From positions 1 through 49,499 of the forward strand of contig NZ_QEXL01000009.1 of the NCBI RefSeq assembly GCF_003311635.1: DNA of 49,499 bases. The letters run 5' to 3'. Source of the stretch: Novacetimonas cocois. Lineage in GTDB: Bacteria; Pseudomonadota; Alphaproteobacteria; Acetobacterales; Acetobacteraceae. The notes under the pieces were generated by a model, which did no database searches, was not told the origin of the DNA, and worked only from the letters and a program-made list of their open reading frames with translations. Every line of letters starts with the position of its first letter. Position 1 is the stretch's first letter. Made by a program: the position numbers and the translations under genes. Of this stretch, positions 10,206 through 19,686 are shown one piece after another.

Positions 10206-10991
10206 ATGAATACTCAGGAACGCGATCTGATCGCACAGTTCTTCGCCCGCGTTGGGGGCGCGACCACGGGCAGCGTGCCGCAGACGACATCCTCGCTGCC
10301 GCCGATCGACCCGCAGGCCGACCAGTATATCGGGGAAATGTTCCAGAAATACCCCGAGGCGCGTTATCGCATCACGCAGATGGCCGTGGTGCAGGAAGCC
10401 GCCCTGGCGGAGGCGCAGAACCGCATCCGCCAGTTGCAGTGGCAGCTGCAGCAGGCGCAGCAGCAGCTTGCCGCCGCCCAGCAGCAGGCACAGCCCCAGC
10501 CACAGCAGGCCGCGCGTCCCGGTGGTTTCTTCAGCGGCATGTTCGGTGGCGGGGCGCAGCAGGCCCGTCCCGCCGCGCCGCCGCCGGGATGGGGGGGCAC
10601 CGCGCCGTCCTCCGCCCCGCCGCAGCCCGTCTATCCGCCGGGAATGCAGCCGGGCATGTTTCCGCAGCGCGGGTCGGGCTTCCTCGGCTCCGCCCTGACG
10701 ACGGCGGCGGGCGTTGCCGGTGGCATGATGGTGGGCAACGCGCTGACCGACCTGTTCAGCGGCCATCATGATGCCGGTGGCATGGGCGCGGGCATGGCCC
10801 CGCCGATGGGGGGTGGTGGCGAGACCATCATCAACAACAATTATGGCGATTCCGCCTCTGCCGATCCGTTTGGCGGCAGTGGCGTCGCGGCGGATCCGGG
10901 TTTTGATGCCGGTGGTGATGCCGGCGGCGGCGATGCTGGCGGCTTTGACGATGGCGGTGGCTTTGACGCGGGCGACGACAACAGCTTCTGA
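10206..10991 (+). CDS. DUF2076 domain protein
   Basis: A 261-residue protein. The first 85 residues (MNTQERDLIAQFFARVG onward, with DRYI-like QYIGEMFQKYPEARYRITQ) fit the DUF2076 N-terminal domain. A Gln/Ala-rich helical stretch follows at about 70-105, then a Gly/Pro-rich linker, a short hydrophobic Gly/Ala patch near 165-180, and an acidic Gly/Asp tail ending DDNSF. Function is unknown; some relatives are annotated as periplasmic ABC-transport accessory proteins, which I cannot support here because no signal peptide is visible. The start is chosen by the family N-terminus; upstream in-frame Met codons give an unlikely Cys/Trp-rich lead. Confidence 0.8.
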   Translation: MNTQERDLIAQFFARVGGATTGSVPQTTSSLPPIDPQADQYIGEMFQKYPEARYRITQMAVVQEAALAEAQNRIRQLQWQLQQAQQQLAAAQQQAQPQPQQAARPGGFFSGMFGGGAQQARPAAPPPGWGGTAPSSAPPQPVYPPGMQPGMFPQRGSGFLGSALTTAAGVAGGMMVGNALTDLFSGHHDAGGMGAGMAPPMGGGGETIINNNYGDSASADPFGGSGVAADPGFDAGGDAGGGDAGGFDDGGGFDAGDDNSF

Positions 10992-11016
10992 CGTTCCTGC
11001 GCCCTCAGCGTGTGTG

Positions 11017-11046
11017 AAAAGGCCATCCTTCGTGATGGCCTTTTTT
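11017..11046 (+). terminator. Intrinsic terminator after the DUF2076 gene
   Basis: Stem AAAAGGCCATC/GATGGCCTTTT with a 6-base loop (11028-11033), ending in six T at 11041-11046. It lies 25 bases after the stop and only 15 bases before the alkB start, so alkB probably has its own promoter or depends on read-through. Confidence 0.85.
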
Positions 11047-11060
11047 ACGGGATGGCACCT

Positions 11061-11723
11061 ATGACGCAGGGCATGCTGTTTGATACGGGCGAACCGCCGG
11101 GGCCGGTGGACCAGCGGCCGCAGTTCCTCGCCCCCGGCGCATGGCTGATGCGCGGCGTGGCGCGGGTACAGGCCCCGGCATTGCTGGATGCCATCAGGGA
11201 CGTCACCCGGCAGGCTCCGCTGCGGCAGATGACGACGCCGGGCGGGGGCCGCATGTCGGTGGGGATGAGTGGCTGTGGCGCGCGTGCATGGATCAGCGAT
11301 GCGACGGGATACCGGTACGAGGCGCGCGACCCCCTGACGGGAAAGGACTGGCCATCAATGCCCGGCATCCTGCGCGAACTGGCGCGCGATTGCGCCAGCC
11401 GGGCGGGATATGACGGTTTCTGTCCGGATTCGTGTCTGATCAACCGCTATCGCCCCGGGGACCGGATGGGCCTGCATCAGGATCGTGATGAACGACGCGA
11501 CGTTCCCATCATTTCGGTCTCGCTTGGGGTGTCGGCGGTGTTTCTGTGGGGAACGCCGGTCCGTTCGGACGGCGTGCGCCGCCTTGTCCTGAATAACGGC
11601 GACGTCGTGGTATGGGGCGGTCCGTCGCGTCTGGCATGGCACGGCGTCGCGCCCCTGCCGCAGGCGCATCATCCGCTGAGCGGGGAGATACGCTACAACC
11701 TGACATTCCGCGTCACCGCGTAA
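11061..11723 (+). CDS. alkB: AlkB-type DNA repair dioxygenase
   Basis: Fe(II)/2-oxoglutarate dioxygenase of 220 residues that removes methyl groups from 1-methyladenine and 3-methylcytosine by oxidation. The iron triad is present: His139 and Asp141 in GLHQDRDE and His194 in LAWHG. The 2-oxoglutarate-binding RYNLTFR is at 211-217, with Arg at both ends and Asn213 as in E. coli AlkB. NRYRPGDRMG precedes the HxD motif. The start at 11061 gives the short MTQGMLFDTGEPPG lead; 11052 and 11073 are alternatives. It stands alone here, without ada. Confidence 0.93.
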   Translation: MTQGMLFDTGEPPGPVDQRPQFLAPGAWLMRGVARVQAPALLDAIRDVTRQAPLRQMTTPGGGRMSVGMSGCGARAWISDATGYRYEARDPLTGKDWPSMPGILRELARDCASRAGYDGFCPDSCLINRYRPGDRMGLHQDRDERRDVPIISVSLGVSAVFLWGTPVRSDGVRRLVLNNGDVVVWGGPSRLAWHGVAPLPQAHHPLSGEIRYNLTFRVTA

Positions 11724-11780
11724 GGAAAGGGCAGGGGCTATCTGAAAAGATGGTCCCTCAATAATAATCCATTGAATTAT

Positions 11781-11860
11781 AAAAGTTTTTGGTGAAGCTT
11801 TTTTGCAAAAAGCTTCAAAGGACGTCGCCTTTTTTTAAAAAGGCGACACCCAAAACTTTT
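11781..11860. repeat. Three-armed dispersed repeat, copy 1
   Basis: An outer stem (11781-11794 with 11847-11860, 13 of 14 pairs) encloses two inner hairpins: GAAGCTTTTT/AAAAAGCTTC at about 11794-11815, and GTCGCCTTTTT/AAAAAGGCGAC at 11824-11847. It lies in the convergent gap between alkB and eda, where its T-rich arms could end transcription from both sides. A closely similar element is at 49111-49190 and a decayed one at 42148-42226. Confidence 0.8.
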
Positions 11861-11911
11861 CTTTTTTATCAACAGGCTGTTTGAAACCAGTCTTTCGTCC
11901 TCACCGCGGCC

Positions 11912-12553
11912 TCAGGCAGCAAGCGCGGTTGCCGCCTTTGCGCGCGCGGTAATTTCGGGCAGGTCGGGCGTGCCCGATGGCACCAGCCACGATCCCCCCA
12001 CGCACAGGACCGACGGCAGCGCCAGCCAGTTGGCGGCCGTATCCTGCCGGATGCCGCCCGTGGGGCAGAAACGCACCTGTCCGAACGGGGCCGACAGCGC
12101 CTTGAGCGCCGCGATGCCGCCCGAGGCCTCGGCCGGGAAGAATTTGAATCGCGTCAGGCCAAGGTCGAGGCCCCGCATGATGTCGCCCGCATTGGCGATG
12201 CCCGGCAGCAGCGGCACATCCGCGTCGCGCGCCGCGTGGGCAAGCGGCGTGGTCAGGCCGGGGCTGACGATGAAGCGCGCACCCGCCCGGACGCTTGCAT
12301 CAAGGTCGGAACGGTTCAGCACGGTGCCCGCGCCGACGACAGCGCCTTCGACCTTTGCCATTTCGGCAATGACGTCGAGCGCGCGTTCCGTGCGCAGCGT
12401 GACCTCCAGCGTGCGCAGGCCGCCTGCGACCAGGGCCTCCGCCACGGGGCGGGCATGCGCGGGGTCATGGATGACAAGCACCGGAATGACCGGCGAAAGG
12501 GTCATGATGTCTTCGATAGTGGCCACGATGGGGTTTCCTTGGTTCAGGTCCAT
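11912..12553 (-). CDS. eda: 2-keto-3-deoxy-6-phosphogluconate aldolase
   Basis: Last enzyme of the Entner-Doudoroff pathway, splitting KDPG into pyruvate and glyceraldehyde 3-phosphate; 213 residues. The class I aldolase residues are all there: Glu50 and Arg54 in LEVTLRT and the Schiff-base Lys137 in RFKFFPAE. GAGTVLN and FCPTGGI form the rest of the barrel site. Its start lies 30 bases after the edd stop on the same strand, so the two form one unit. MTLSPVIPVLV at residue 17 is a possible later start. Confidence 0.96.
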   Translation of the reverse strand: MDLNQGNPIVATIEDIMTLSPVIPVLVIHDPAHARPVAEALVAGGLRTLEVTLRTERALDVIAEMAKVEGAVVGAGTVLNRSDLDASVRAGARFIVSPGLTTPLAHAARDADVPLLPGIANAGDIMRGLDLGLTRFKFFPAEASGGIAALKALSAPFGQVRFCPTGGIRQDTAANWLALPSVLCVGGSWLVPSGTPDLPEITARAKAATALAA

Positions 12554-12583
12554 GGGAACAACGGGTAAGGGGCATGCCGGATT

Positions 12584-14425
12584 TTACGACAGCCCTTCGG
12601 CTTCGGCCATATGGTCCATCGCGGCAAGAATGGCCGAGGCCCCGCGTTCGGGACTGTCCACCCCGTCACGCATCAGCGCGAACAGTTCCCGCCCGGTGCC
12701 AAAGCCGGGCTTTGGTCCGGTGGCCGGGGTGCGCTTTTCCCATTCCGCGTCGTCGATCAGGACGTCGATGCGTCCCGACTGCGCGCAGACGCGCACGACA
12801 TCCCCATCGCGCAGGCGCGACAGCGGACCGCCCGCATGGGCTTCCGGCCCGATATGGATGGCGGCCGGCACCTTGCCGCTGGCGCCGGACATGCGGCCAT
12901 CTGTGACCAGCGCGACCTTGTGCCCGCGATCCTGCAGTACGCTCAGCGTCGGGGTCAGGCGATGCAGTTCGGGCATGCCGTTCGCCGCCGGTCCCTGGAA
13001 ACGCACGACCACGATCACGTCGCGATCCAGTTCCCCCGCCTTGAATGCGTCGATGACGGCCTGCTGGTCCTCGAATATCCGGGCCGGGGCCTCGATCGTC
13101 CAGCGTTCGGGGGCGACCGCGCTGGTCTTGTAGATGCCGCGCCCAAGGTTTCCCTGCATCAGGCGCATGCCGCCATCCTTGCGGAAGGGGGCGGCAGGTG
13201 CGCGCAGGACCGTGTCGTCACGCGACGGCCCGGCATCTTCCCACACCAGCTGGTCGTCGCGCATGTGCGGCATGTCGCGATACCGGGTAAAGCCGCCTTC
13301 GCAGACGGTCAGGATATCCGGATGCAGCAGCCCCGCATCCAGCAGGGAACCGATCAGGCTGGGCATCCCGCCCACCTGGTGGAAGCCGTTCACGTCCGTC
13401 GATCCGTTGGGATAGACGCGCGTCAGCTGCGGAACGACGGCGGAAAGACGGTCGAGATCTTCCCAGTCGATGATGATGCCCGCCGCACGCGCCATCGCGG
13501 GGATATGGATGGCAAGGTTCGTCGAACCGCCGGTCGCCAGCAGCCCGACGGCGGCGTTGACGATGGCGCGTTCATCGATGCAATGGCCCAGCGGGCGATA
13601 GTCATTGCCGTTCGGCCCGATCTGCGCCAGCCGGTGGATGGCCGCGCGCGTCAGTTCCTGCCGCAGTTTCGTATTGGGCGGCACGAAGGAGGAGCCGGGC
13701 AGGTGCAGGCCCATGACCTCCATCAGCATCTGGTTGGTGTTGGCCGTGCCGTAGAAGGTGCAGGTGCCCGGCGCGTGATAGGACGCGGCCTCTGAATCCA
13801 TCAGGCGTTCGCGGTCCACCTTGCCTTCGGCGTAAAGCTGGCGGACGCGCTGCTTCTCGCTGTTGGAAATGCCCGATGGCATTGGGCCCGAAGGGATCAG
13901 GATGGCCGGCAGGTGCCCGAACCTGAGCGCCCCCATCAGCAGGCCCGGCACGATCTTGTCACAGATGCCCAGCATTGCGACGCCTTCGTACATCCCGTGG
14001 CTGAGTGCTACCGCCGTGGACATCGCGATCACGTCGCGGCTGAACAGCGACAGTTCCATGCCCGGCTGGCCCTGTGTCACGCCATCGCACATTGCGGGCG
14101 TCGCGCCCGCGACCTGCGCCGTGGCCCCGACCTCACGCGCGAAAAGCTTGATCTGGTCGGGATAGCGGCCATAGGGCTGATGCGCCGAAAGCATGTCGTT
14201 ATAGGACGTGACGATCCCGATGTTCATCGCACGCCGCGCGCGGATGGCGGCCTTGTCCTCTCCCGCTGCGGCAAAGGCATGCGCAAGGTTGCCGCAGGCC
14301 AGCTGTGGCCGCGATATCCCGGCGTCCTTTTCACGGGCGATCAGGTCAAGGTAATGACCGCGTGAGCGCGCGGAACGTGCGATTATGCGATCCGTTACGG
14401 CAGTCAGGACAGGATTGAGGTTCAT
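12584..14425 (-). CDS. edd: 6-phosphogluconate dehydratase
   Basis: Iron-sulfur dehydratase of the IlvD/Edd family (613 residues) that turns 6-phosphogluconate into KDPG. Conserved blocks include TSYNDMLSAHQP, the cluster-binding CDGVTQGQPGMELSLFSRD region, GICDKIVPGLLMG, and TDGRMSGASGKVPAAIH near the C-terminus. The start at 14425 gives MNLNPVLTAVTDRI, the family N-terminus, rather than the 19-residue-longer frame. The preceding GGGA is a modest ribosome site. This is the major sugar route in acetic acid bacteria that lack phosphofructokinase. Confidence 0.96.
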   Translation of the reverse strand: MNLNPVLTAVTDRIIARSARSRGHYLDLIAREKDAGISRPQLACGNLAHAFAAAGEDKAAIRARRAMNIGIVTSYNDMLSAHQPYGRYPDQIKLFAREVGATAQVAGATPAMCDGVTQGQPGMELSLFSRDVIAMSTAVALSHGMYEGVAMLGICDKIVPGLLMGALRFGHLPAILIPSGPMPSGISNSEKQRVRQLYAEGKVDRERLMDSEAASYHAPGTCTFYGTANTNQMLMEVMGLHLPGSSFVPPNTKLRQELTRAAIHRLAQIGPNGNDYRPLGHCIDERAIVNAAVGLLATGGSTNLAIHIPAMARAAGIIIDWEDLDRLSAVVPQLTRVYPNGSTDVNGFHQVGGMPSLIGSLLDAGLLHPDILTVCEGGFTRYRDMPHMRDDQLVWEDAGPSRDDTVLRAPAAPFRKDGGMRLMQGNLGRGIYKTSAVAPERWTIEAPARIFEDQQAVIDAFKAGELDRDVIVVVRFQGPAANGMPELHRLTPTLSVLQDRGHKVALVTDGRMSGASGKVPAAIHIGPEAHAGGPLSRLRDGDVVRVCAQSGRIDVLIDDAEWEKRTPATGPKPGFGTGRELFALMRDGVDSPERGASAILAAMDHMAEAEGLS

Positions 14426-14608
14426 CAGTTCCCACAGAATGTAATGTGGCCGCGGATTGCCGTTGCAATCACGATGATACATTTTCTGTCGCGTCCGGAG
14501 GCAATGCGGGTCAGGACGCTGTATTTCGGCCGGATTGGTGTCGCGTCAGAGGCGACATGTCAGTGTTCGATCATATATGCCATAATATTCGCGCGCACAA
14601 GACATAAA

Positions 14609-14647
14609 ATTATAATTAAAGTCTCGTTTCGGTATTTTAATTATAAT
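14609..14647. promoter_or_regulatory. AT-rich 12-bp perfect inverted repeat, candidate operator
   Basis: ATTATAATTAAA (14609-14620) and TTTAATTATAAT (14636-14647) are exact inverted copies around a 15-base spacer. They are almost pure A/T in a GC-rich region, between the divergent edd gene and the exported protein at 14806. No T run follows, so a regulator site or promoter element is more likely than a terminator. The rest of 14426-14805 shows no gene. Confidence 0.45.
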
Positions 14648-14805
14648 GGTCTATGATCAGGCGCACGCTGCATGTTTCCCCGCGCCTGGCCTTCCGACAT
14701 CCTCACCGCCCTGTGCCATGCGGAAACGGGTGGGTTCATGATAATGACATGACAGGGGGATGGGAACGGCGAATGCGCGACATTGACGTGATGGGGTATC
14801 ATCCG

Positions 14806-15372
14806 ATGATCCTTCGACATGGCACGAAACGCAGGGGGCTGTGGGGCAGGGCTGCCATCGGCTGCATGATGCTGATGGTGGCTGTGCTGCCGGCGGGGCC
14901 GTCGCGGGCCGCGACGGAGCAGGCGCCGCGCCTGACCTATCATCACATGTGGACCGATGATCGGGGCGTCAGCCACCTTGCGACCTGTCCGCTGACGCAG
15001 TTCGTGCTGAAAAGCATGTCGCCCCCGGCGGGGCCGCAATGGCAGGACCGGCAGCCCGACGGACGCGCGACCGTGCTGATGACGGTGCAGCCACCGCATT
15101 GGGATGGGGCGTGGCACGAGGACCCGAAGGTGCAGTGGATCGTGCCGTTGCGCGGACGCTGGTTCGTTCAGGCCATGGATGGCACGCGCGTCGAAATGGG
15201 ACCGGGCGACGTGCTGCTGGGCGAGGATCAGAATACGCGCCCGCTGTCCACCGGGCCGATGCGTGGGCGCAAGGGGCATCTGGGTGGAAATGTGGGCGAT
15301 GGTGCGGTGGACCTGATGGTCGTGCAGATGGACATTGCCCCCACCGTGGGGCAACCCTGCCACTTCCGCTGA
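14806..15372 (+). CDS. Small exported protein, possible cupin fold
   Basis: About 188 residues from this start. A basic n-region and hydrophobic core (GRAAIGCMMLMVAVLPAGPSRA, residues about 14-35) form a clear signal peptide with cleavage near SRA-ATEQ, so it is periplasmic or secreted. The mature part has the order expected of a one-domain cupin: VQWIVPLRGRWFV, then MGPGDVLLGED, as in proteins with a beta-barrel sugar or ligand pocket, but the metal histidines are not evident. The start is uncertain: in-frame ATG codons at 14773 and 14749 add a polar lead. The function is unknown. It lies divergent from edd and ends 15 bases before tRNA-Lys. Confidence 0.6.
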   Translation: MILRHGTKRRGLWGRAAIGCMMLMVAVLPAGPSRAATEQAPRLTYHHMWTDDRGVSHLATCPLTQFVLKSMSPPAGPQWQDRQPDGRATVLMTVQPPHWDGAWHEDPKVQWIVPLRGRWFVQAMDGTRVEMGPGDVLLGEDQNTRPLSTGPMRGRKGHLGGNVGDGAVDLMVVQMDIAPTVGQPCHFR

Positions 15373-15386
15373 TTTTCAGGAAAAGA

Positions 15387-15462
15387 TGGTGAGCCGGGTG
15401 GGATTCGAACCCACGACCATTCGATTAAAAGTCGAATGCTCTACCGACTGAGCTACCGGCTC
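15387..15462 (-). tRNA. tRNA-Lys (anticodon TTT)
   Basis: Seventy-six bases including encoded CCA. Acceptor GAGCCGG pairs with CCGGCTC. The D arm AGCTCAGTCGGTAGAGC, anticodon stem TTCGA/TCGAA with loop CTTTTAA, and T arm GTGGGTTCGAATCCCAC are canonical. The anticodon TTT reads AAA and AAG. Confidence 0.97.
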
Positions 15463-15740
15463 ATTGATTCAGGTACTCTGGCCCGTCACAGGTCACGTTC
15501 AGGACAAACCTGATGTGGTGTGAGCCCCAGAACTGCTCAAGCCGGGGTGATAGGCGGCCTGATCCGCGCTGTCAAGGCGGGAGCGAAAATATGTCCCCGA
15601 ACTAAAGCGCTGATATTAAGGAAAGTTGTCGGCTGGATCGCCTTAATTTCATGGTTGTGCCCATGAAATCCATGCCGAATGCGTGACCGGACATGGGAAT
15701 GGGGGAGGCGGGCCGTCCCCATTTCTATCCGGCCGCAGGG
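15463..15740. other. Intergenic stretch without a recognisable gene
   Basis: Between tRNA-Lys and ppi, 15463-15772 holds no coding region I can support. The short open frame on the minus strand at 15537-15752 has no ribosome site or family signature. The only clear structure is the ppi terminator at 15741-15766. Upstream promoter sequence for the tRNA should lie in 15463-15520. Confidence 0.5.
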
Positions 15741-15766
15741 GACGGGGGCCACGTCGGGCCCCCGTC
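15741..15766 (-). terminator. Terminator after the cyclophilin gene
   Basis: Perfect 10-bp GC-rich stem GACGGGGGCC/GGCCCCCGTC with a 6-base loop, starting seven bases beyond the stop codon of the minus-strand gyrA-coaD-ppi unit. No T run is seen. Confidence 0.6.
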
Positions 15767-15772
15767 ATGACA

Positions 15773-16261
15773 TCAGGCTTCGGCGTCGGCGGGACGCATC
15801 TTGATGATGCGGTCAGGGTCCTGGACCATGCCGCTGTGGCCCGCGCCACGCTTGATCTGGTCGATATGGTCCATGCCCTCGATCACCTGTCCGACGATCG
15901 TGTACTGGCCGTCCAGATGGGGGGAGGGTTCGAACATGATGAAGAACTGGCTGTTGGCGCTGTCGGGGTTCATGGTGCGCGCCATGCCGACAGTGCCGCG
16001 CTCGAACTTGGCGGCCTTGGTGAATTCCGCCTTCAGGTCCGGCAGCTTGCTGCCCGACGTGCCGGTGCCGGTCGGATCGCCGCCCTGCGCCATGAAGCCG
16101 TGGATGACGCGGTGGAACGGCGTGTTGTCATAGAACCCTTCGGCGGCCAGCGTGCGGATGCGTTCCGCCGCCAGCGGGGCAAGATCGGGACGCAGGCGGA
16201 TGACCACCCGTCCGGTCTTGAGGTCCATGTTGATGAGGTCGGCCTTGCTGGTATCTGACAT
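15773..16261 (-). CDS. ppiB: Peptidyl-prolyl cis-trans isomerase, cyclophilin type
   Basis: Cytoplasmic cyclophilin of 162 residues. The active-site block FHRVIHGFMAQGGDPTGTG near 48-66 holds the catalytic Arg, and MARTMNPDSANSQFFIMF near 92-109 is the second signature. There is no signal peptide, so it resembles PpiB rather than the periplasmic PpiA. The start at 16261 (MSDTSKADLINM) is preferred over a longer frame that reads through 23 unlikely residues. It is the last gene of gyrA-coaD-ppi, 97 bases after coaD. Confidence 0.92.
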   Translation of the reverse strand: MSDTSKADLINMDLKTGRVVIRLRPDLAPLAAERIRTLAAEGFYDNTPFHRVIHGFMAQGGDPTGTGTSGSKLPDLKAEFTKAAKFERGTVGMARTMNPDSANSQFFIMFEPSPHLDGQYTIVGQVIEGMDHIDQIKRGAGHSGMVQDPDRIIKMRPADAEA

Positions 16262-16358
16262 GGCTGTCCGTTCCCTGTTGCTTGTGATTGGAAATGAAGG
16301 GGGTGAAAACTGGCGGCAGGCAGGCCCCATGCCGGGGCATGCCCGCGTCGGGACCGGA

Positions 16359-16877
16359 TCAGCGGTCCTTCAGGCGCGCCAGAACGTGCTGGCGGGTGGA
16401 AGGCGACACGAAATCCGCGATATCGCCATCCAGCCGCGCGATCTCCTTGACCACGCGGGAGGAGATATACTGGTTCCCCTGTCGCGCCATCAGGAAAATG
16501 GTTTCGATATCCGGGGCCAGATGCATGTTCATTGCAGACATCTGGTTCTCGTAATCGAAATCCGCAACCGCCCGCAGGCCCCGAAATATTGCATGTGCCC
16601 CATGCGCGCGCGCGGCATTTACCAAAAGCCCTTCGAAACCCACCACCTCGATTGCGATGGGATGGGCGGCATGGATGTCGCGGATATCGGCGCGGATGCA
16701 CGCGATCCGTTCCTCCAGCGACAGCAGGGGCTGCTTGTTCGTGTCCTTCGCCACCCCGATCACCAGGCGGTCCACCAGGCGTGCGGCACGCGCGATGATG
16801 TCGAGATGCCCGCTGGTCACGGGATCGAACGTGCCGGGGTAAAAGCCGGTGCGCGCGGTGGCCTCAGTCATCGGCAT
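16359..16877 (-). CDS. coaD: Phosphopantetheine adenylyltransferase
   Basis: Fourth step of coenzyme A synthesis: transfers AMP from ATP to 4'-phosphopantetheine; 172 residues. The nucleotidyltransferase motif [14 protein letters not shown] is at about 15-28, and [12 protein letters not shown] and [10 protein letters not shown] are the other CoaD signatures. The start overlaps the end of gyrA; ATG at 16877 or 16871 is possible. The overlap indicates translational coupling to gyrA on the same message. Confidence 0.95.
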   Translation of the reverse strand: MPMTEATARTGFYPGTFDPVTSGHLDIIARAARLVDRLVIGVAKDTNKQPLLSLEERIACIRADIRDIHAAHPIAIEVVGFEGLLVNAARAHGAHAIFRGLRAVADFDYENQMSAMNMHLAPDIETIFLMARQGNQYISSRVVKEIARLDGDIADFVSPSTRQHVLARLKDR

Positions 16878-19686
16878 CGGTGTCCGCCCCGGCGGGTGGC
16901 GCCGCGCCGTCTTCCCCGTCGCCGCTCACCTCGTTCGCGTCCGCCGCGTCATCCTCGTCCGATCCGTCATCCATGACGGGGAACACGCTGGTGACTTCTT
17001 CCGTATCGTTCAGCCGGAACAGGGTGACGCCGCTGGCCTGTCGGGACATGATGCGGATCTGGTCCACCGGCAGGCGGATCAGGCGGCCCGCGTCGGTAAC
17101 CAGCATGACATCCGTGCCCGCCAGCACCGGCAGCGTGGCGACAACGGCGTTGCCCCGCCGCGCGGTGGGGAAGGACATGTTGTTGATGCCCTGTCCGCCG
17201 CGCCCGCTGACGCGGTAGTCATAGGCCGAGGACCGCCGCCCGAAGCCGGCATTGCTGACGATCAGCAGGATTTCCTCCGCCGCCTCCAGTTCCGCCACCC
17301 GTTCGGGCGGCAGGGCAAGGTCGGTGGACGTCTCTTCCTCGTCCATGGTGGCGTTTTCGGGGACGGTTTCGGCCTCATCCCCGTTCTGGGCCGCATTTTC
17401 GGCGCGGCGGCGGGCATTGGCGATCCGCAGATAGGCCGCGCGTTCCTCCACCGTGGCATCGACATGGCCCAGCACGCACAGGCTGTTGACCTCGTCCCCT
17501 TCGGCAAGGCGGATGCCGCGTACGCCCGAGCTGCCGCGCCCGGCGAACACGCGCAGGGTTTCATCGGTGATCTGGAAACGGATGCAGCGCGCGTTGCGGG
17601 TGCCAAGGAAGACATCCTGCCCCTCGCGACAGGTGGCGACGCCGATCAGGCGGTCCCCCTCGTCCAGTTTCATCGCGATCAGGCCGGAGGAGCGGATGTT
17701 GCGGAAATCGCTCAGCCGGTTGCGGCGCACGTTGCCCGACGCCGTGGCGAAGACGAGGTGGAGGTTCTCCCACAGGTCCTCGTCCTGCGGCAGCGGCAGC
17801 ACCGCCGTGATCGAATCCTCGCCCAGATCGGGCAGCAGGTTGACCAGCGCGCGTCCCTTGGCCGTGGGGCTGGCTTCGGGCAGGCGCCACACCTTTTCCC
17901 GGTAGGCCTTGCCGCCGGAGGAGAAGAACAGCACCCACTGGTGCGTATGCGCGTTGAAGGAGCGGATGATGATGTCGTCACCACGTCGCCCGGCGGCCGT
18001 GCGGCCACGGCCGCCACGGTTCTGCGCGCGGAAGATGTCGAGCGGCGTGCGCTTGATGAACCCTTCGCGCGTGATGGTCACGACCATCTGGCCCGGCTCG
18101 ATCAGGCTTTCGTCCGTCTGGTCGCCTGCGTAATCGGCGATGTCGGTGGCGCGGGGCGTTGCGATTTCCGCGCGCACCGTCGCCAGTTCGTTGCGCATGA
18201 CCTCCAGCCGGCGCGGACGGCTGGCGATGATTTCCAGCAGTTCGTTGATGCGGGTCGCGACTTCGGAAAGCTCCTGCTGGATCTTGTCGCGCTCCAGCCC
18301 GGTCAGGCGCTGCAGCCGCAGTTCCAGGATGCCGCGCGCCTGCGCTTCCGTCAGGTGGACGCGCCCGTCAACCACAACGTTGCCTTCGTCATGGATCAGC
18401 GCGAGCAGCGGGGAAATGTCGCCCGCGTCCCATGCGCGTTCCATCAGGGCAGCGCGGGCCGTGGCGGCGTCGGGGGCGGCACGGATCAGGGCGATGACCG
18501 CGTCGATGTTCGCCACCGCGATGACCAGCCCGACCAGCAGGTGCCCACGGTCACGCGCCTTGTTCAGGTCAAAGCGCGCGCGGCGCAGGATCACCTCCTC
18601 GCGGAAGCGGATGAAGGCCTCAAGGACCTCCTTCAGCCCCATCAGGCGCGGCTGCCCCCCGTCAAGGGCAAGCATGTTGACCCCGAAGGAGGTCTGGAGC
18701 TGCGTGAAGCGGTAAAGCTGGTTCAGCACGACCTCGGGCGTTGCGTCGCGCTTGATCTCGATGACGATGCGCATGCCCGAGCGGTCGCTTTCGTCGCGGA
18801 TGTCGGCAATGCCTTCCACCTGTTTGGAACGGACCAGGTCGGCAATGCGCTCCTGCAGGGTGGCCTTGTTCACCTGATAGGGGATTTCGGTGATGATGAT
18901 GGCCTTGCGGTCGCGGCGAAGCTCCTCGATTTCCGCACGGGCGCGGATGATGACCGAACCGCGTCCCGTCTCGAACGCGCTGCGGATGCCCGCGCGGCCC
19001 AGGATCGTCCCGCCGGTGGGGAAGTCGGGGCCGGGCACGTACTGCAGCAGATCATCCAGCGTCATGTCGGGGCGTTCGATCATCGCCAGCGTCGCGTCAA
19101 TGATTTCGCCCGGATTGTGCGGCGGGATATTGGTGGCCATGCCAACCGCGATGCCCGACGCGCCGTTGATCAGCAGGTTGGGGAAGGCGGCGGGCAGGAT
19201 CTGCGGTTCCTGCTCGCTTTCGTCATAGTTGGGCTGGAAATCGACGGTGTCGCGGTCGATGTCATCCAGCAGGAACGACGCCGCGCGTGCCAGCCGTGCC
19301 TCGGTATATCGCATGGCGGCGGGGGAATCGCCATCGACCGACCCGAAATTGCCCTGCCCGTCAATCAGCTTGACCCGCATCGACCACGACTGCGCCATGC
19401 GCACCATCGCGTCGTAGATGGAGGAGTCGCCATGCGGATGGTACTTACCCATGACATCGCCGACGGCGCGGGCCGACTTGCGGTACGGCTTGTCGTGGGT
19501 GAAGCCGCTTTCGCGCATGGAATACAGGATGCGCCGATGCACCGGTTTCAGTCCGTCGCGCACGTCGGGCAGCGCGCGGCTGACGATGACGGACATGGCA
19601 TAGGCCAGATAGGAGGAGCGCATCTCCTCCTCGATGGTCACCGGCAGCATGTCGGAGGGCGGCGTCTGTTCGGGAATATCGGTCAA
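16864..19686 (-). CDS. gyrA: DNA gyrase subunit A
   Basis: Breakage-reunion subunit of gyrase (940 residues). The catalytic Tyr is in [11 protein letters not shown] near residue 122. The quinolone-determining segment reads [18 protein letters not shown], with Ser at the E. coli 83 position and Asp at 87, the drug-sensitive form. The C-terminal beta-pinwheel blades ([33 protein letters not shown]) are clear. Unusual features are an acidic insertion at about 755-795 and an Asp/Glu-rich C-terminal tail ending TDADD. It leads the gyrA-coaD-ppi unit. Confidence 0.97.
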   Translation of the reverse strand: MTDIPEQTPPSDMLPVTIEEEMRSSYLAYAMSVIVSRALPDVRDGLKPVHRRILYSMRESGFTHDKPYRKSARAVGDVMGKYHPHGDSSIYDAMVRMAQSWSMRVKLIDGQGNFGSVDGDSPAAMRYTEARLARAASFLLDDIDRDTVDFQPNYDESEQEPQILPAAFPNLLINGASGIAVGMATNIPPHNPGEIIDATLAMIERPDMTLDDLLQYVPGPDFPTGGTILGRAGIRSAFETGRGSVIIRARAEIEELRRDRKAIIITEIPYQVNKATLQERIADLVRSKQVEGIADIRDESDRSGMRIVIEIKRDATPEVVLNQLYRFTQLQTSFGVNMLALDGGQPRLMGLKEVLEAFIRFREEVILRRARFDLNKARDRGHLLVGLVIAVANIDAVIALIRAAPDAATARAALMERAWDAGDISPLLALIHDEGNVVVDGRVHLTEAQARGILELRLQRLTGLERDKIQQELSEVATRINELLEIIASRPRRLEVMRNELATVRAEIATPRATDIADYAGDQTDESLIEPGQMVVTITREGFIKRTPLDIFRAQNRGGRGRTAAGRRGDDIIIRSFNAHTHQWVLFFSSGGKAYREKVWRLPEASPTAKGRALVNLLPDLGEDSITAVLPLPQDEDLWENLHLVFATASGNVRRNRLSDFRNIRSSGLIAMKLDEGDRLIGVATCREGQDVFLGTRNARCIRFQITDETLRVFAGRGSSGVRGIRLAEGDEVNSLCVLGHVDATVEERAAYLRIANARRRAENAAQNGDEAETVPENATMDEEETSTDLALPPERVAELEAAEEILLIVSNAGFGRRSSAYDYRVSGRGGQGINNMSFPTARRGNAVVATLPVLAGTDVMLVTDAGRLIRLPVDQIRIMSRQASGVTLFRLNDTEEVTSVFPVMDDGSDEDDAADANEVSGDGEDGAAPPAGADTDADD

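Noticed and set aside
10440-10510. CAG-rich stretch as a tandem DNA repeat
   Set aside because: It is an irregular Gln/Ala coding stretch of the DUF2076 protein, not an exact tandem array.
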